A DNA stretch of 34,201 nucleotides from Myxococcales bacterium (GCA_009692505.1 SHZC01000031.1:1-34201), one strand, 5' to 3'; positions 1 to 11,190 are shown, counted from the stretch's first letter. A program made the numbers and translations. The notes: generated by a model from the sequence alone, not told the origin.

Positions 1-311
1 AGCTCCTCAAAGCCTGGGGGCAGCGCGAGGTTTTCCCGCACACGCTCGGCGAGGTCGACCTGCCCGATGGCGGCGAGGCAGAGGGCCAGCCCGACGCGGG
101 TCTCATCGGCCCGGTCGCCGCGCGCATACGCGACCCGGAAGTGATGGGCCGCAGCGACCGCGTCCCCCCGCGCGACCGCCAATCGCCCTCGCAGCCCGTA
201 CGCGACGCCCAACTCCGGGTCGATACAGACGGCCTCAAGGAGCAAACGATCAGCCGCCGCCGGGTCTGGGGTCTTCATCGCGCGAGCGACCTTGGACTCG
301 GCGTCGGACAT
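1..311 (-). CDS. TPR-like repeat protein, N-terminal part (runs off the window)
   Basis: This minus-strand frame starts with ATG at 311 and stays open to base 1, so only about 103 N-terminal residues are visible. The protein begins MSDAESKVARAM and is rich in Ala, Arg and Leu. It contains helix-pair patterns such as LLLEAVCIDPELGVAYGLRG followed by AVAAAHHFRVAYARG, which resemble tetratricopeptide repeats: a Pro-bounded helix pair with small residues at packing positions. There is no signal peptide, so a cytoplasmic location is likely. Its start lies two bases after the stop of the upstream PEGA-domain gene, so the two are probably co-translated. The repeat assignment is by eye and the function is unknown. 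Absence of the C-terminus prevents any closer call. Confidence 0.6.
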   Translation of the reverse strand, partial: MSDAESKVARAMKTPDPAAADRLLLEAVCIDPELGVAYGLRGRLAVARGDAVAAAHHFRVAYARGDRADETRVGLALCLAAIGQVDLAERVRENLALPPGFEE

Positions 312-313
312 GA

Positions 314-1012
314 TCACTCCAGCGTCAACTGCAACGACGTGGTCTTCCCACGATCGATGGTGATTTCAAAACGCTGGGCTCGACCGCCCGCCGTCGGCAA
401 CGTCTCGAGCAGATGGGTCCCGGCGACGAGCTTCAGGCCATCGAACGGGGGCCTCAGTCCGAACTCGACCCCGTCGATGCGAACCCGGGCCGGCCTATCG
501 GTCTTTAGCCTCAGAAAGCCCGCCTCGCGCGCCCGCACGCGGCCGTCGTTGAACCCCGTGGGGCCCACAGCCGTTTCGACCGCGGCTCGGACGAGAGCGA
601 TGACCGCCCGATACCGTGGGTTGACATGGACCTCGGGGTTGAGCGCGGCGAAGCGATGCTCCAGGCCGCCCCGGCGGATGGTGACGTCATAGGTGGTGAC
701 CGGCCCAACGCGGCTGTCGAGGCGGGTCGAAGGTAAGTCCATCGCGCCCACCTCTCCGAGCGCGTCGAGCAGGCCGTCGAGCTGCTCACGGGGCCAGAGC
801 CCAACGGCCTCCTGGACCCCAAACGTCCCGCCCAGGTGCTGGGTCCTCCGCACGACGCAAGAGCGCCCTCGGGCTCGAAGCTCATAGACCACGCGCTCGT
901 AGGCGACGCCCTCGCCGCTGAGCTCGATCTCGACGCGATCGTCGTCGGCCGGCAGCGCGGTGGTGGCGGGGCTGGCGAGGAGCGCGGCGAGGACAAATCC
1001 GACGATCACCAT
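314..1012 (-). CDS. exported protein with C-terminal PEGA-like domain
   Basis: I start this protein at the ATG at 1012 (232 aa). The frame is open to an ATG at 1093, but that would overlap the divergent gene, and the 1012 start gives a clean signal peptide (MVIVGFVLAALLASPATTALPA) after a weak AGAGAAACCT ribosome site. The middle (about residues 25-140) is not recognised. The last ~65 residues (GFLRLKTDRPARVRIDGVEFG ... GTHLLETLP ... FEITIDRGKTTSLQLTLE) follow the PEGA pattern: a short beta domain with xVxIDGxxxG, a Gly-His turn and a final beta strand. PEGA domains are common in surface or periplasmic proteins and beside Ser/Thr kinases, and no enzymatic role is implied. The next gene begins two bases downstream. 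Confidence 0.65.
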   Translation of the reverse strand: MVIVGFVLAALLASPATTALPADDDRVEIELSGEGVAYERVVYELRARGRSCVVRRTQHLGGTFGVQEAVGLWPREQLDGLLDALGEVGAMDLPSTRLDSRVGPVTTYDVTIRRGGLEHRFAALNPEVHVNPRYRAVIALVRAAVETAVGPTGFNDGRVRAREAGFLRLKTDRPARVRIDGVEFGLRPPFDGLKLVAGTHLLETLPTAGGRAQRFEITIDRGKTTSLQLTLE

Positions 1013-1091
1013 AGGTTTCTCTGGGACTTCGCTGGGGGGGGTCTCTCCGGGGGCTGCGCTCAAGAGCGACCCCAATGTATAGTGGCGGCTC
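1013..1091. promoter_or_regulatory. divergent intergenic region, possible -10 for the plus-strand gene
   Basis: This 79-bp gap separates two outward-reading genes and must hold promoters for both if neither is read through. On the plus strand a TATAGT at 1078-1083 resembles a -10 box and would put the transcript start almost at the ATG (1092), but I see no convincing -35. No minus-strand promoter stands out. Confidence 0.25.
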
Positions 1092-1688
1092 ATGATGCGT
1101 GCCCGATTCCTGTTCCCCTGTGCGTTTTGGCTCCTCGTAAGCCCCGCGAGCGCGGACCGAGGCTCGACCGCAGCGCAGCTGGCGAAGGCCCGGGTCTTTC
1201 TGGCCGCCGAGGTTTCAGAGAACGCGCGGGGGGTCGTCGATCGGGTTGGCCTCGCCCGTATTCATCGCGCCATGGCCGACGTCCGACGCGGTGTCTCGGC
1301 TTATTTGCATGGCGAGGCGGGCGCAGGGGCCGACGCCGAGGTGCTGCGCCGCCAAGTCTACCTCGCGCTCAACGCCGAGTCGGGCTTGCTCCTGGTGGTC
1401 GACGACCTCTTGCAGTTCCGGCCGGAGATTCACCGCAAGGTCGCGCGCCTGGCCCGAAGCCTGGGTGACCTGCGCGCCGCCGTGGACCATCAGCGCCTGG
1501 CGATCGCCGCCTCCGTCGCCTGCGAGGACGATCTCGTCAGCCTCGCCGCCTGCTACCGCGCGCTGGGTGAAGTGCCCGCGGCCCTCGAGACCGAGGCCCA
1601 GCTCAGCGCGCTTCGGCTTGGCCAAACTTCTGGTGCAGAGAGCCCACCTCAAATCCAGAGCCCGCCGCGACCCCCGCAACAGCCTTGA
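1092..1688 (+). CDS. small exported protein of unknown function (helical, Pro-rich tail)
   Basis: This 198-aa protein starts with adjacent ATG codons (1092, 1095) and a good signal peptide (RARFLFPCAFWLLVSPASA, cleavage probably before DRG), so it should be exported. The mature part is almost entirely helical. Pairs such as QVYLALNAESGLLLVVDDLLQF and LARSLGDLRAAVDHQRLAIAA, then [21 protein letters not shown], look like degenerate TPR/Sel1-type repeats. The last ~20 residues are Pro/Gln-rich. Its 3' end overlaps the 3' end of the cytochrome gene on the other strand by 86 bp, and that overlap encodes the low-complexity tail. No family is recognised and there is no Shine-Dalgarno. Coding is supported by the signal peptide and the ordered helical repeats. 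Confidence 0.6.
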   Translation: MMRARFLFPCAFWLLVSPASADRGSTAAQLAKARVFLAAEVSENARGVVDRVGLARIHRAMADVRRGVSAYLHGEAGAGADAEVLRRQVYLALNAESGLLLVVDDLLQFRPEIHRKVARLARSLGDLRAAVDHQRLAIAASVACEDDLVSLAACYRALGEVPAALETEAQLSALRLGQTSGAESPPQIQSPPRPPQQP

Positions 1689-3315
1689 ACCTGGGATCGG
1701 CGCGGGACCAGGCCTCGAAGCTCCGGGCATAGTGCCCATCGGGATGGAAGGTCAGTGTCACGTCCAGGCGCCTCGAGAGGGGCTTGGCCGCGAGGTCGTA
1801 GCGAAAGGTCCACGAGGCCCCCGCCGCGATGCGCGTATCTGCGACGGTGACGAAGCGCTTGTCGACAAAGCTCACGGTGCGTCCAATGACGTGCTCGACC
1901 CCGGTGCCGGGCAGCTCCTCACCGTTCAGATCGAGCTGTCGGAACCGCAAGACGGCGTGCGGCCCGACCGTCGTGGGGAAGTGATGACCCGCGCCGATGT
2001 TCTCGATCCGGACGCCAAGACCCTCTGCAGCCGGGACCCATGTGAGGCGAACGGCGCGGCGAACCGTCGTCTGATCATGGGCCCCGAGGACGCGGTGGTC
2101 CCCTTCGGCGAAGTGGCACGAGGGGCAGCCGATCCCGGCAGGCAGGTACGGCCCGGCCGCCCACTCCCGGAACGTATCGAGCAGGGGCCGACCGTCAACC
2201 GCCGAGGCGAGCGGCTGCTGGTGACAGACGATGCAGCCCGACGAGGTCGTCAACTCACTTGACGAAGTCGTCAACTTACTTGACGAGCTGGTCTTGACCC
2301 CCGAGCGCCCGATCTTCTCGGCGCCCCGTCGATGACAGACCGCGCAGGTCACGCCTTCGCCTCGGAGGGCCGCGTCATCGATCTGCTCGGCGAGCGGCGC
2401 GTGGCAGGCCGTACACGCAGCGTCCTTGAGGGGCTCGACTTGCAGCGAGACGCCCTCCGAGTACGCGAGCGCGTGTCGACTCAAGGCGTGCTCTGCCGCG
2501 CTCTTCGGGTGACATCGCCCGCACTGCAACGCGCTCGCTGACCGCTCGATGGGCGTGGCGTGGGGCCGCGAGGCGAGGGCCGAGAGCGGACGTTTGGGGA
2601 AGAGCGTCGTCGTCAGCGGCGCGAAGCTGAGAACTGCGGGCAGACGGAGGGTGGCGTCACGCACGAACGCACCGCCTGAGACGTAGGCTGCCAGGTCGTC
2701 GATGTCCGTCGCCGAGAGGCTGGCGGCGAACGGCAACATGGGCGTGCCCGGGCGGCCGAGCCGGATGGCGCGTCCGATGTCAAAGGGCCTATCGCCCCCC
2801 TTCAACGCGGTCCGTCGGAGGTCGTAGAGATCGGCGGGCTCGCCGCGGTCGTCGACGAGCTGAACGGCCGCGCCCGGCCCAGCCGCGGAGGTCTCGACGT
2901 GACACGCCGCGCAGCCCTGGTTGTGGAAGAGCGCCTCCCCTCGTGTCGGGTCTGGACTCGACGACGCCCCCGGGCTCGGCCGTTTAGCCTCCACCAGCGC
3001 GGCTCCACGTTCCGCCCCGAGTCGAGAGGAGAGCCCCGAGGACAGCCGCCAGGAGAGCACCTCGTCGACGAGCTCCAGACGCGTTGCCTCGTTCAGGGCG
3101 ACGAAGGCCGGCATCCCCGTCCCCGGCAGGCCGCGCCGGAGCGTGTCCTCGATGGAGGCCCGATCATCACCGAGGCGGAAGGCCTGCCCGACGAGGTCGC
3201 GTGGCCGTGGCGAATACAGCGTCGACGCCGGTCCATCTCCCCGCCCCTCCGGCCCGTGGCACGGCGCACAATACAGCCCGAAGGCCGCGCTCACGGCGAG
3301 CAGGAGAATGCTCAT
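1603..3315 (-). CDS. heptahaem c-type cytochrome (two monohaem domains plus five-haem module)
   Basis: This 570-aa protein has seven CxxCH haem-attachment motifs, at residues 16-20, 135-139, 265-269, 301-305, 324-328, 361-365 and 397-401. The first two sit in class-I cytochrome c folds, each with a likely Met axial ligand (GTGMPAF, M68; GTPMLPF, M193). The other five form a multihaem cytochrome c554-like block. A beta-rich C-terminal domain follows, with the [10 protein letters not shown] motif seen in such proteins. It should be a periplasmic electron carrier; partner and substrate are unknown. The signal peptide is unusually short ([13 protein letters not shown], no basic n-region) and runs straight into the first CAPCH. 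The ATG (3315) overlaps the purF stop as ATGA, so it is coupled to purine genes. A Ser/Thr linker (residues 342-359) is encoded by a 21-bp tandem repeat. Confidence 0.85.
   Translation of the reverse strand: MSILLLAVSAAFGLYCAPCHGPEGRGDGPASTLYSPRPRDLVGQAFRLGDDRASIEDTLRRGLPGTGMPAFVALNEATRLELVDEVLSWRLSSGLSSRLGAERGAALVEAKRPSPGASSSPDPTRGEALFHNQGCAACHVETSAAGPGAAVQLVDDRGEPADLYDLRRTALKGGDRPFDIGRAIRLGRPGTPMLPFAASLSATDIDDLAAYVSGGAFVRDATLRLPAVLSFAPLTTTLFPKRPLSALASRPHATPIERSASALQCGRCHPKSAAEHALSRHALAYSEGVSLQVEPLKDAACTACHAPLAEQIDDAALRGEGVTCAVCHRRGAEKIGRSGVKTSSSSKLTTSSSELTTSSGCIVCHQQPLASAVDGRPLLDTFREWAAGPYLPAGIGCPSCHFAEGDHRVLGAHDQTTVRRAVRLTWVPAAEGLGVRIENIGAGHHFPTTVGPHAVLRFRQLDLNGEELPGTGVEHVIGRTVSFVDKRFVTVADTRIAAGASWTFRYDLAAKPLSRRLDVTLTFHPDGHYARSFEAWSRADPRFKAVAGVAAGSGFEVGSLHQKFGQAEAR
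2241..2303. repeat. 21-bp tandem repeat inside the cytochrome gene
   Basis: Two nearly identical 21-bp units (2241-2261 and 2262-2282, two mismatches) are followed by a decayed third (2283-2303). The units keep the reading frame and encode [14 protein letters not shown]-type linker residues between haem motifs five and six. The copy number could vary between strains. Confidence 0.8.
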
Positions 3316-4717
3316 CGCGCGAGGGCAGCCAGCTCCGGATCAATCAGCGGGATTTGGTAGCGGCCCGTGAAGCAGGCGTCGCAGAAGCCCCCACGCGCGT
3401 CGGCGGCGGCCTCCAGCATGCCCGCCTCGCTCAGGAAGGCCAGCGAGTCGCAGCCCAACATCGCGCGGATCTCCTCGACCGAGTGCTGGGCGGCAATGAG
3501 CTCGCTGCGCGACGGCGTATCAATGCCGTAGAAGCAGGGGTTGGTGATCGGCGGCGACGAGATTCGAAAGTGGACCTCGCGCGCGCCCGAAGACCGCAGC
3601 ATGGCGATGATCTTCCTGCTCGTCGTGCCTCGGACCAGCGAGTCGTCGATCACGATGACCCGCTGACCGGCGATGACCTCGGCCACCGGAGCGAGCTTGA
3701 GCTTGACCCCGAAGTGCCTTATGTTTTGCGTGGGCTCGATGAACGTTCGGCCGACGTAATGCGACCGCACGAGACCCATGCCGTAGGGAACGCCCGACGC
3801 CTCGGCATATCCGATGGCCGCGGCGAGCCCACTGTCGGGGACCGGTATGACCACGTCCGCCTCGGCCGGGGACTCGGCGGCCAGCTTGCGGCCCAAGGCG
3901 CGGCGCACGGAGTACACGCTGCGGCCGAAGACCTCCGAGTCGGGTCGGGCGAAGTAGACGTGCTCGAAGACGCAGGCGCGGCGGTCGACGTCCGGCAAGT
4001 AACGCCGACTCGACAAGCCGCTCGCGTCGATGACCACGAGCTCACCCGGCAGCACCTCCCGCTCGTAGCGGGCGTCGATGAGGTGCAGGGCGCAGGTCTC
4101 GGAAGCGAGCACCCACGACGCGCCGGCGCGGCCCAAGACCAGAGGCCTGACCCCGTGGGGATCTCGCACGCCGATGAGCTTGTCTTCCGTCAAGACGGTG
4201 AGCGAGAACGCGCCTTCAATCTGCCGGAGCGCGTCGATCAGGCGGCCCTCGATCGAGGTCGCCCGCGACCGCGCCACGAGGTGAACGATGACCTCGGTGT
4301 CCGTCGTGCCTTGGAAGATGCTGCCCTCGGCCTCGAGCCTCGTCCGGAGCGTGCCGGCGTTCGTCAGGTTGCCGTTGTGGGCCACGGCGATCTGGCCGCC
4401 GCCGTACCGCGCGGTGATGGGCTGGGCGTTGCGGAGACCGCTGCCTCCGGCCGTCGAGTACCGGACGTGCCCGACGGCGTGTGGACCCAAGAGGCGGGCG
4501 ACCGAGGCCGGCGTGAAGACATCGGCCACGAGGCCCTCACCCCGGTGGTGATACAGCTCGCGCCCGTCGCTCGACGTGATGCCCGCGCTCTCCTGCCCGC
4601 GATGTTGCAAGGCGTGGAGCCCGAGGTAGGTCAGGGCCGCGGCCTCCGGGTGATCGAAGATCCCGAAGACGCCGCAGTGGTCGCGGAGGTGATCATCGTC
4701 GTCGTCTTGGGTCTGTG

Positions 4718-4721
<4 letters not shown>
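3312..4721 (-). CDS. purF: amidophosphoribosyltransferase (PurF), Fe-S type
   Basis: PurF makes 5-phosphoribosylamine from PRPP and glutamine, the first committed step of purine synthesis. The 469-aa product has a 15-residue acidic propeptide ([15 protein letters not shown]) before the nucleophile Cys16 of CGVFGIF; family members cut the propeptide to expose this Cys. The Ntn glutaminase domain has HRGQES and AHNGNLTN. The phosphoribosyltransferase domain has the PRPP motif [14 protein letters not shown] at 355-368. Cys250, Cys396, Cys447 and Cys450 match the 4Fe-4S ligands of the Bacillus-type enzyme, so oxygen sensitivity is likely. The start is GTG at 4721, overlapping the purL stop as GTGA, and the stop overlaps the cytochrome ATG. 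The propeptide length fixes this start well. Confidence 0.97.
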
Positions 4722-7005
<2,284 letters not shown>

Positions 7006-7009
<4 letters not shown>

Positions 7010-7725
7010 AGGGGGCCTCCGTCGCCGGCGATCGTCCTGAGCACGGCGTCGAAGAGCTGACGACCGTGTACGCCGCCGAGCAGCGGCTCGCAGCACCTCT
7101 CGGGATGGGGCATGAGCCCAACGATGTTCCCTCGAACATTGCTCACGCCCGCGATGTCCCGTGCCGCGCCGTTCGGAGCCGCCGGTCGGCCCGGCAGGCC
7201 TGTCTCGCCGCGCTCTGTGCAGTAGCGAAAGACCACCTGCCCTTCGCCCTCCAGCCGATTCAGCGTCTCGTCGTCGGCGAAGTAGTTGCCCTCATTGTGG
7301 GCGATGGGCAGCTTCAAAACCGAGCCCGGCTCGAGCCCGTTCGTGAACGCCGTCTGCCGCCCCTCGACCCGAACAAAGGTGTCCTCGCAGATGAACGAGA
7401 GGCCCACGTTTCGTCGCAGGACGCCGGGCAGCAGCCCCGCCTCCGTCAGGATCTGGAAGCCGTTGCAGATGCCCAGGACCGGGCCGCCGGCCGCCGCAAA
7501 GGCCCGCACCGCGTCCATGATGGGCGAGAACCGCGCGATAGCCCCACAGCGCAGGTAATCACCGAAGCTGAAGCCCCCGGGCAGCAGCACCACGTCGGCG
7601 CGGTCCAACGTGCGCTCGTCGTGCCGCACCTTGTAGCCGGTCTCGCCGACGACCTCGTTGACGACCCGAACGCAGTCGTCGTCGCAGTTGCTCCCCGGAA
7701 AAGAGATCACCGCGAACCGGGTCAT
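7006..7725 (-). CDS. purQ: phosphoribosylformylglycinamidine synthase, glutaminase subunit (PurQ)
   Basis: PurQ is the class-I glutamine amidotransferase that feeds ammonia to PurL. The 239-aa protein opens with the family signature [14 protein letters not shown]. It carries the nucleophile Cys87 in GICNGFQ and the His207/Glu209 pair in MPHPER, completing the triad. [18 protein letters not shown] is also typical. A slightly longer loop near 170-190 ([18 protein letters not shown]) is within family variation. ATG 7725 overlaps the purS stop (ATGA), and its stop overlaps the purL GTG. Gene order S-Q-L matches the complex it forms. Confidence 0.97.
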
Positions 7726-8000
7726 GTTCCGGTCGTCCCGAGTGCCGCCCCCGGTGCCGACCCAACCAGCTCGAGTCGATAGGACTCCATGATCGGGTTC
7801 GAGAGCAGCTTCACGGCCATGTCCTTCAGCCGCGACAACGCGACCTCCGGGCTCGACTCGGGCAGCTCAATCTCAAAGACTCGGCCGACCCGAACGTCGA
7901 TGTCGCCCCCAAAACCCAGGCTCGTCAGCGCCTTGCCGATGGCCTTGCCCTCCACGTCCAGCACGCCCGTCCTCAGCGAGACCGTTACACGTCCCTTCAT
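7722..8000 (-). CDS. purS: FGAM synthase small subunit PurS
   Basis: PurS is the ~80-90 aa scaffold that bridges PurL and PurQ. I take the ATG at 8000, which gives 92 aa ([20 protein letters not shown] ...). This start overlaps the purC stop as ATGA, although the frame is open further upstream inside purC. The pattern V-x-V-x-L-R-x-GVLDxEGxAI, then [20 protein letters not shown], and a final [18 protein letters not shown] matches the family well. The ~10 C-terminal residues ([12 protein letters not shown]) extend beyond the usual end. The stop overlaps the purQ start. Confidence 0.95.
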   Translation of the reverse strand: MKGRVTVSLRTGVLDVEGKAIGKALTSLGFGGDIDVRVGRVFEIELPESSPEVALSRLKDMAVKLLSNPIMESYRLELVGSAPGAALGTTGT

Positions 8001-8875
8001 GCGAACTTCTCCCCGGTGATGCGCTCGTAAAGCTCGATATACAGGGCCGAGCATCGCTCGACGACGGCGTCGGGCATCGGCGGGATCGGGGGCTCTGCGG
8101 TCCCGTTCTTTCGGGCCGCATACAGCGCGTCTTTGTAGCCTGTCTCCCGATAGTGCTGCCGCACGAACTCCTTCGACAGCTCCAGGACCTCGCCCCGTGC
8201 GTGAGCGGCGGCGTCCCACCACCGGTCCTCGTCGGGCGTGCCCAAGACGTCGACCAGCATGAGCTCGCCGTCTGCCGCGCGGCCAAACTCCTTCTTGCCG
8301 TCCGCGTGGATGAGCCCGCCGCGAGCGACCTGCGCCTCGATCAGCTCGTCGACCCGAAGGCAGGTGGCCCAGATCCCGTCGAGCTCCGCGCTCGTCAGCT
8401 TGCTGATCTGCAGCGCGTCGGCGCGATCGATGAGGCGGTCGGTCGGCTCGACCTTCGTGCTCGTCTCGCAGTAGGGCGTCTGAAGCCGCTGCCCGTGCAC
8501 GAACCCATCCTCCCGGAATCGGTCGAGGAAAGACCCAGCGACGTAGTGGCGCACGATGAACTCGCAGGGGACCAGCACGCTCCGGCGGTCCGGCTGGATG
8601 CGGTCGTAGTCGCGCTCGATGTCCACGCGCTCGACGAGCATTTCAGTCGGGCTCAGCCGCTCCACAAAGTGCGTTCGAAGCCCAAGGGCCTGGCAACGCT
8701 CGAACCAGAACGAGGCGAGCCCGCAGATGACCGCGCCCTTCTGGGGCACCACATTGGGGATGCGCTTGTCGAAGACGCTGATGCGATCGCTGAAGTCAAA
8801 GACGACCTGGTCGGCGCGCTCCGTCGATTGGTAAACCAGCTTGACTGATCCCGTGTAGAGCAGCTCGCCTTTCAT
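7997..8875 (-). CDS. purC: phosphoribosylaminoimidazole-succinocarboxamide synthase (PurC)
   Basis: PurC ligates aspartate to CAIR with ATP to give SAICAR. The 292-aa protein has the N-terminal ATP-grasp-like opening (YTGSVKLVYQS ... DFSDRISVFDKRIPNVVPQKG), EFIVRHYVAGSFLDRF for the ribotide site, and STKVEPTDRLI. The later motifs read LIHADGKKEFG and LVDVLGTPDEDRWWD in place of the common LVDFKLEFG and LIDEVLTPDSSRFW. This looks like a divergent PurC subgroup; catalytic acidic residues seem present. ATG 8875 overlaps the purB stop and its own stop overlaps purS. PurC and PurB catalyse consecutive steps and sit side by side. Confidence 0.94.
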   Translation of the reverse strand: MKGELLYTGSVKLVYQSTERADQVVFDFSDRISVFDKRIPNVVPQKGAVICGLASFWFERCQALGLRTHFVERLSPTEMLVERVDIERDYDRIQPDRRSVLVPCEFIVRHYVAGSFLDRFREDGFVHGQRLQTPYCETSTKVEPTDRLIDRADALQISKLTSAELDGIWATCLRVDELIEAQVARGGLIHADGKKEFGRAADGELMLVDVLGTPDEDRWWDAAAHARGEVLELSKEFVRQHYRETGYKDALYAARKNGTAEPPIPPMPDAVVERCSALYIELYERITGEKFA

Positions 8876-10215
8876 GTCGGGTCTCCCGCCCCCTCGGTGC
8901 CGGTGGGCACGCGGGCCTCGTCGTTGCCAAAAACTCGCGCGAAGATCGTGTCGACGTGCCGCAGGTGGTCCGTCGGCTCAAACGCCCGCCGAATCGTCGC
9001 CTCGTCGAGGCGCTGACGAACATCGGCGTCCGCGCACAAGAGGTCGCAGTAGTTCGCCGCGCCCTGCCTCGCCGCCATCGCGTTGCGCTGCACGAAGACG
9101 TAGGCGGTCTGACGCGGCACGCCGGCCCTCGCGAGATCGAGAAGGATGCGCTGGGATGCAAAGGCTCCGCCGCTCTCGTCGAGGTTTCGAAGCATCCGCT
9201 CAGGGTATACGACGAGCCCGGCGACCAGGCCCTTGAGCCGCACAAGCATGAAGTGCAGCAGCGTCGTCGCGTCCGGCCCGATGATCCGCTCGACGCTCGA
9301 GTGGCTGATGTCCCGCTCGTGCCAGAGCGCCACGTTCTCCATCGCGGTTTGCGCGTAGCCCCGCAGCAGGCGAGCGAGGCCCGTGAGGTTCTCGGAGAGG
9401 ATGGGGTTTCGCTTGTGGGGCATCGCCGAGCTGCCCTTCTGGCCCGGCGTGAAGGGCTCCTCGGCCTCAGCCACCTCGCTGCGCTGCCAGTGCCGAACCT
9501 GCACGGCGAAACGCTCGACCGTCGTGCCGACGAGCGCCAGGGCGCAGAAGAACTCCGCGTGGCGATCCCGATGCACGATCTGGCTCGAGACGGGCTCGGG
9601 TCGGAGCCCCAAGCTCGCGCAGACCGCGGCCTCAATCTCGGGATCAACATTGGCGAACGTGCCGACTGCACCGCTGATCTTGCCGACGGCGATGGTCTCT
9701 CGCGCAGAGACGAGCCGCCTCCGACCCCGACCGAGCTCGTCGTAGAAGGTCGCGAGGACCAGGCCGAACGTCGTCGGCTCAGCGTGCATACCGTGGCTGC
9801 GCCCCATGATCAGCGTATGTCGGTGCTCCAGCGCGCGAACCTTCAGCGCGGCGCGGACGGCGTCGAGCTCGGCAATGATCAGATCGGCCGCCTGGGCGAG
9901 CAGGAGGCCGAAGCTCGTGTCGAGCACGTCCGAGCTCGTCATGCCCAGGTGCAACCAGCGGGCGTCTTCACCCACGCACTCCTCGACCTGGGTGAGGAAA
10001 GCGATGACGTCGTGCTTGACCGTCCTCTCGATCTCCTCGATGCGCTCGACATCGATGACGACGCCCGCAGCGATGCGGTCCGCTGTCCCCTTGGGGACCT
10101 GGTCCGCCGCCTCCATGGCCCGACACGCGGCGAGCTCGACGGCGAGCCAGACATCGTACCGCGCCGGCGCTGCCCACAGGCGGAGCAGCTCGGGGCGGGC
10201 GTAGCGTGTGATCAT
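8872..10215 (-). CDS. purB: adenylosuccinate lyase (PurB)
   Basis: PurB removes fumarate from SAICAR and from adenylosuccinate, so it serves both IMP and AMP synthesis. The 447-aa product is close to the Bacillus/Thermotoga-type length. It shows the fumarase/aspartase superfamily signature GSSAMPHKRNP (261-271), with the mobile-loop catalytic serine at 262/263. It also has GMTSSDVLDT near 91, and the general-acid region GRSHGMHAEPT with His141. The ATG at 10215 overlaps the stop of the diguanylate cyclase as ATGA, and its stop overlaps purC. It is the first purine gene of the cluster, so it is likely to share transcription with the kinase and cyclase ahead of it. Confidence 0.97.
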   Translation of the reverse strand: MITRYARPELLRLWAAPARYDVWLAVELAACRAMEAADQVPKGTADRIAAGVVIDVERIEEIERTVKHDVIAFLTQVEECVGEDARWLHLGMTSSDVLDTSFGLLLAQAADLIIAELDAVRAALKVRALEHRHTLIMGRSHGMHAEPTTFGLVLATFYDELGRGRRRLVSARETIAVGKISGAVGTFANVDPEIEAAVCASLGLRPEPVSSQIVHRDRHAEFFCALALVGTTVERFAVQVRHWQRSEVAEAEEPFTPGQKGSSAMPHKRNPILSENLTGLARLLRGYAQTAMENVALWHERDISHSSVERIIGPDATTLLHFMLVRLKGLVAGLVVYPERMLRNLDESGGAFASQRILLDLARAGVPRQTAYVFVQRNAMAARQGAANYCDLLCADADVRQRLDEATIRRAFEPTDHLRHVDTIFARVFGNDEARVPTGTEGAGDPT

Positions 10216-11183
10216 GTGGGAGTTCCTTCGCCCGATCCGGCCACTGCCGGCGGGTGGACAATCAGCGGCGTGCAGACCCGGTCACGCCCGAGCGCCTTGG
10301 CTCGGTACAACGCAGCGTCAGCGCGGGCGAGCAGCACGTCGAGCTCAAGTGGGGCCGCCCGTGTAGAGACCTCAACCCCCATGCTCAGAGTGAGGCTGAC
10401 CTCGGCGGACCCCAGCCGAAAGACGCTCATCTTGACGAGCAGGCGGATGCGCTCGGCGGTCTCGAGACCTCGCTCGAGGCCGCAGCCGGGCAGGCACAGG
10501 ATGAACTCGTCCCCCCCGTATCGGCACAGCACATCGGTGACGCGGAGGTTGGCCGTGAGGAGGCGCGCGATCTCCTTGAGCACATGGCTGCCGACGGCGT
10601 GGCCGACGGTGTCGTTCACGCGCTTGAAGTGATCGCAGTCAAAGAAGATGACCGTCACCGGCACGTCGAACCGCCCCACACGACGCAGCTCCTGCGCGAG
10701 CCTCCGCTTGAACTCACCTTGATTGCACAGCCCCGTCAGATCGTCGGTGACGGCGAGGCTCTGCAGGTGCCGATTGGTCGCGAGGATCTGGCCCTGGAGA
10801 GCCTTCATTCGCCACAGAACCTCGAGGCGAAGGATGAGCTCGAACAGCTCGAAGGGCCGGATGAGGAAGTCATCGGCCCCATGCTGGAAGCCCCGGATGA
10901 TGTCCGCCGGAATCTTCTCGGGGTACAGCGCGACGACGGGAACGAAGACGTCGCTGGGCATCATCTCTTTGATCCGGACGAGGTCCTCGAGCGGGTCTTC
11001 GAGGCCGCGTTGAACGTCGATGGCCACCAGCTGCGGCGAGAGCTGTTCCAAGGCCCGCCAGACCCCCTCGCCGGGCGCGGTTCCGACGACCGTATAGCCT
11101 CGCGGCTCGAGGGAGGACTTCAGGAACGCCAGCTCCGCCGAGTCCCGTCCAACAATCAGCAGCCTGCGTTCTTCTCTTTGCAA
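10212..11183 (-). CDS. receiver-like/GGDEF diguanylate cyclase
   Basis: This 323-aa protein has an N-terminal response-regulator receiver fold (1-~125), a short coil (128-145) and a GGDEF domain. The active site is RYGGDEF with GGDEF at 223-227, preceded by an RxxD inhibitory site (R214-D217). FFDCDHFKRVNDTVGH is also canonical. It should make c-di-GMP from two GTP with product inhibition. The receiver is atypical. Asp56 (VAIDV) is present, but the acidic pair is reduced (VGRD), the usual Thr/Ser is Tyr87 and the switch Lys is Arg109 (FLIRPF), so phospho-control may be altered or lost. The likely start is TTG at 11183, seven bases after the kinase stop. The stop overlaps purB. No histidine kinase lies nearby. 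Confidence 0.9.
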   Translation of the reverse strand: MQREERRLLIVGRDSAELAFLKSSLEPRGYTVVGTAPGEGVWRALEQLSPQLVAIDVQRGLEDPLEDLVRIKEMMPSDVFVPVVALYPEKIPADIIRGFQHGADDFLIRPFELFELILRLEVLWRMKALQGQILATNRHLQSLAVTDDLTGLCNQGEFKRRLAQELRRVGRFDVPVTVIFFDCDHFKRVNDTVGHAVGSHVLKEIARLLTANLRVTDVLCRYGGDEFILCLPGCGLERGLETAERIRLLVKMSVFRLGSAEVSLTLSMGVEVSTRAAPLELDVLLARADAALYRAKALGRDRVCTPLIVHPPAVAGSGEGTPT

Positions 11184-11190
11184 CCGACGC

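Noticed and set aside
7010..7096. Longer PurL starting inside purQ
   Set aside because: The extension is Arg-rich, out-of-frame purQ sequence, and GTG 7009 gives the same overlap pattern as neighbouring genes.
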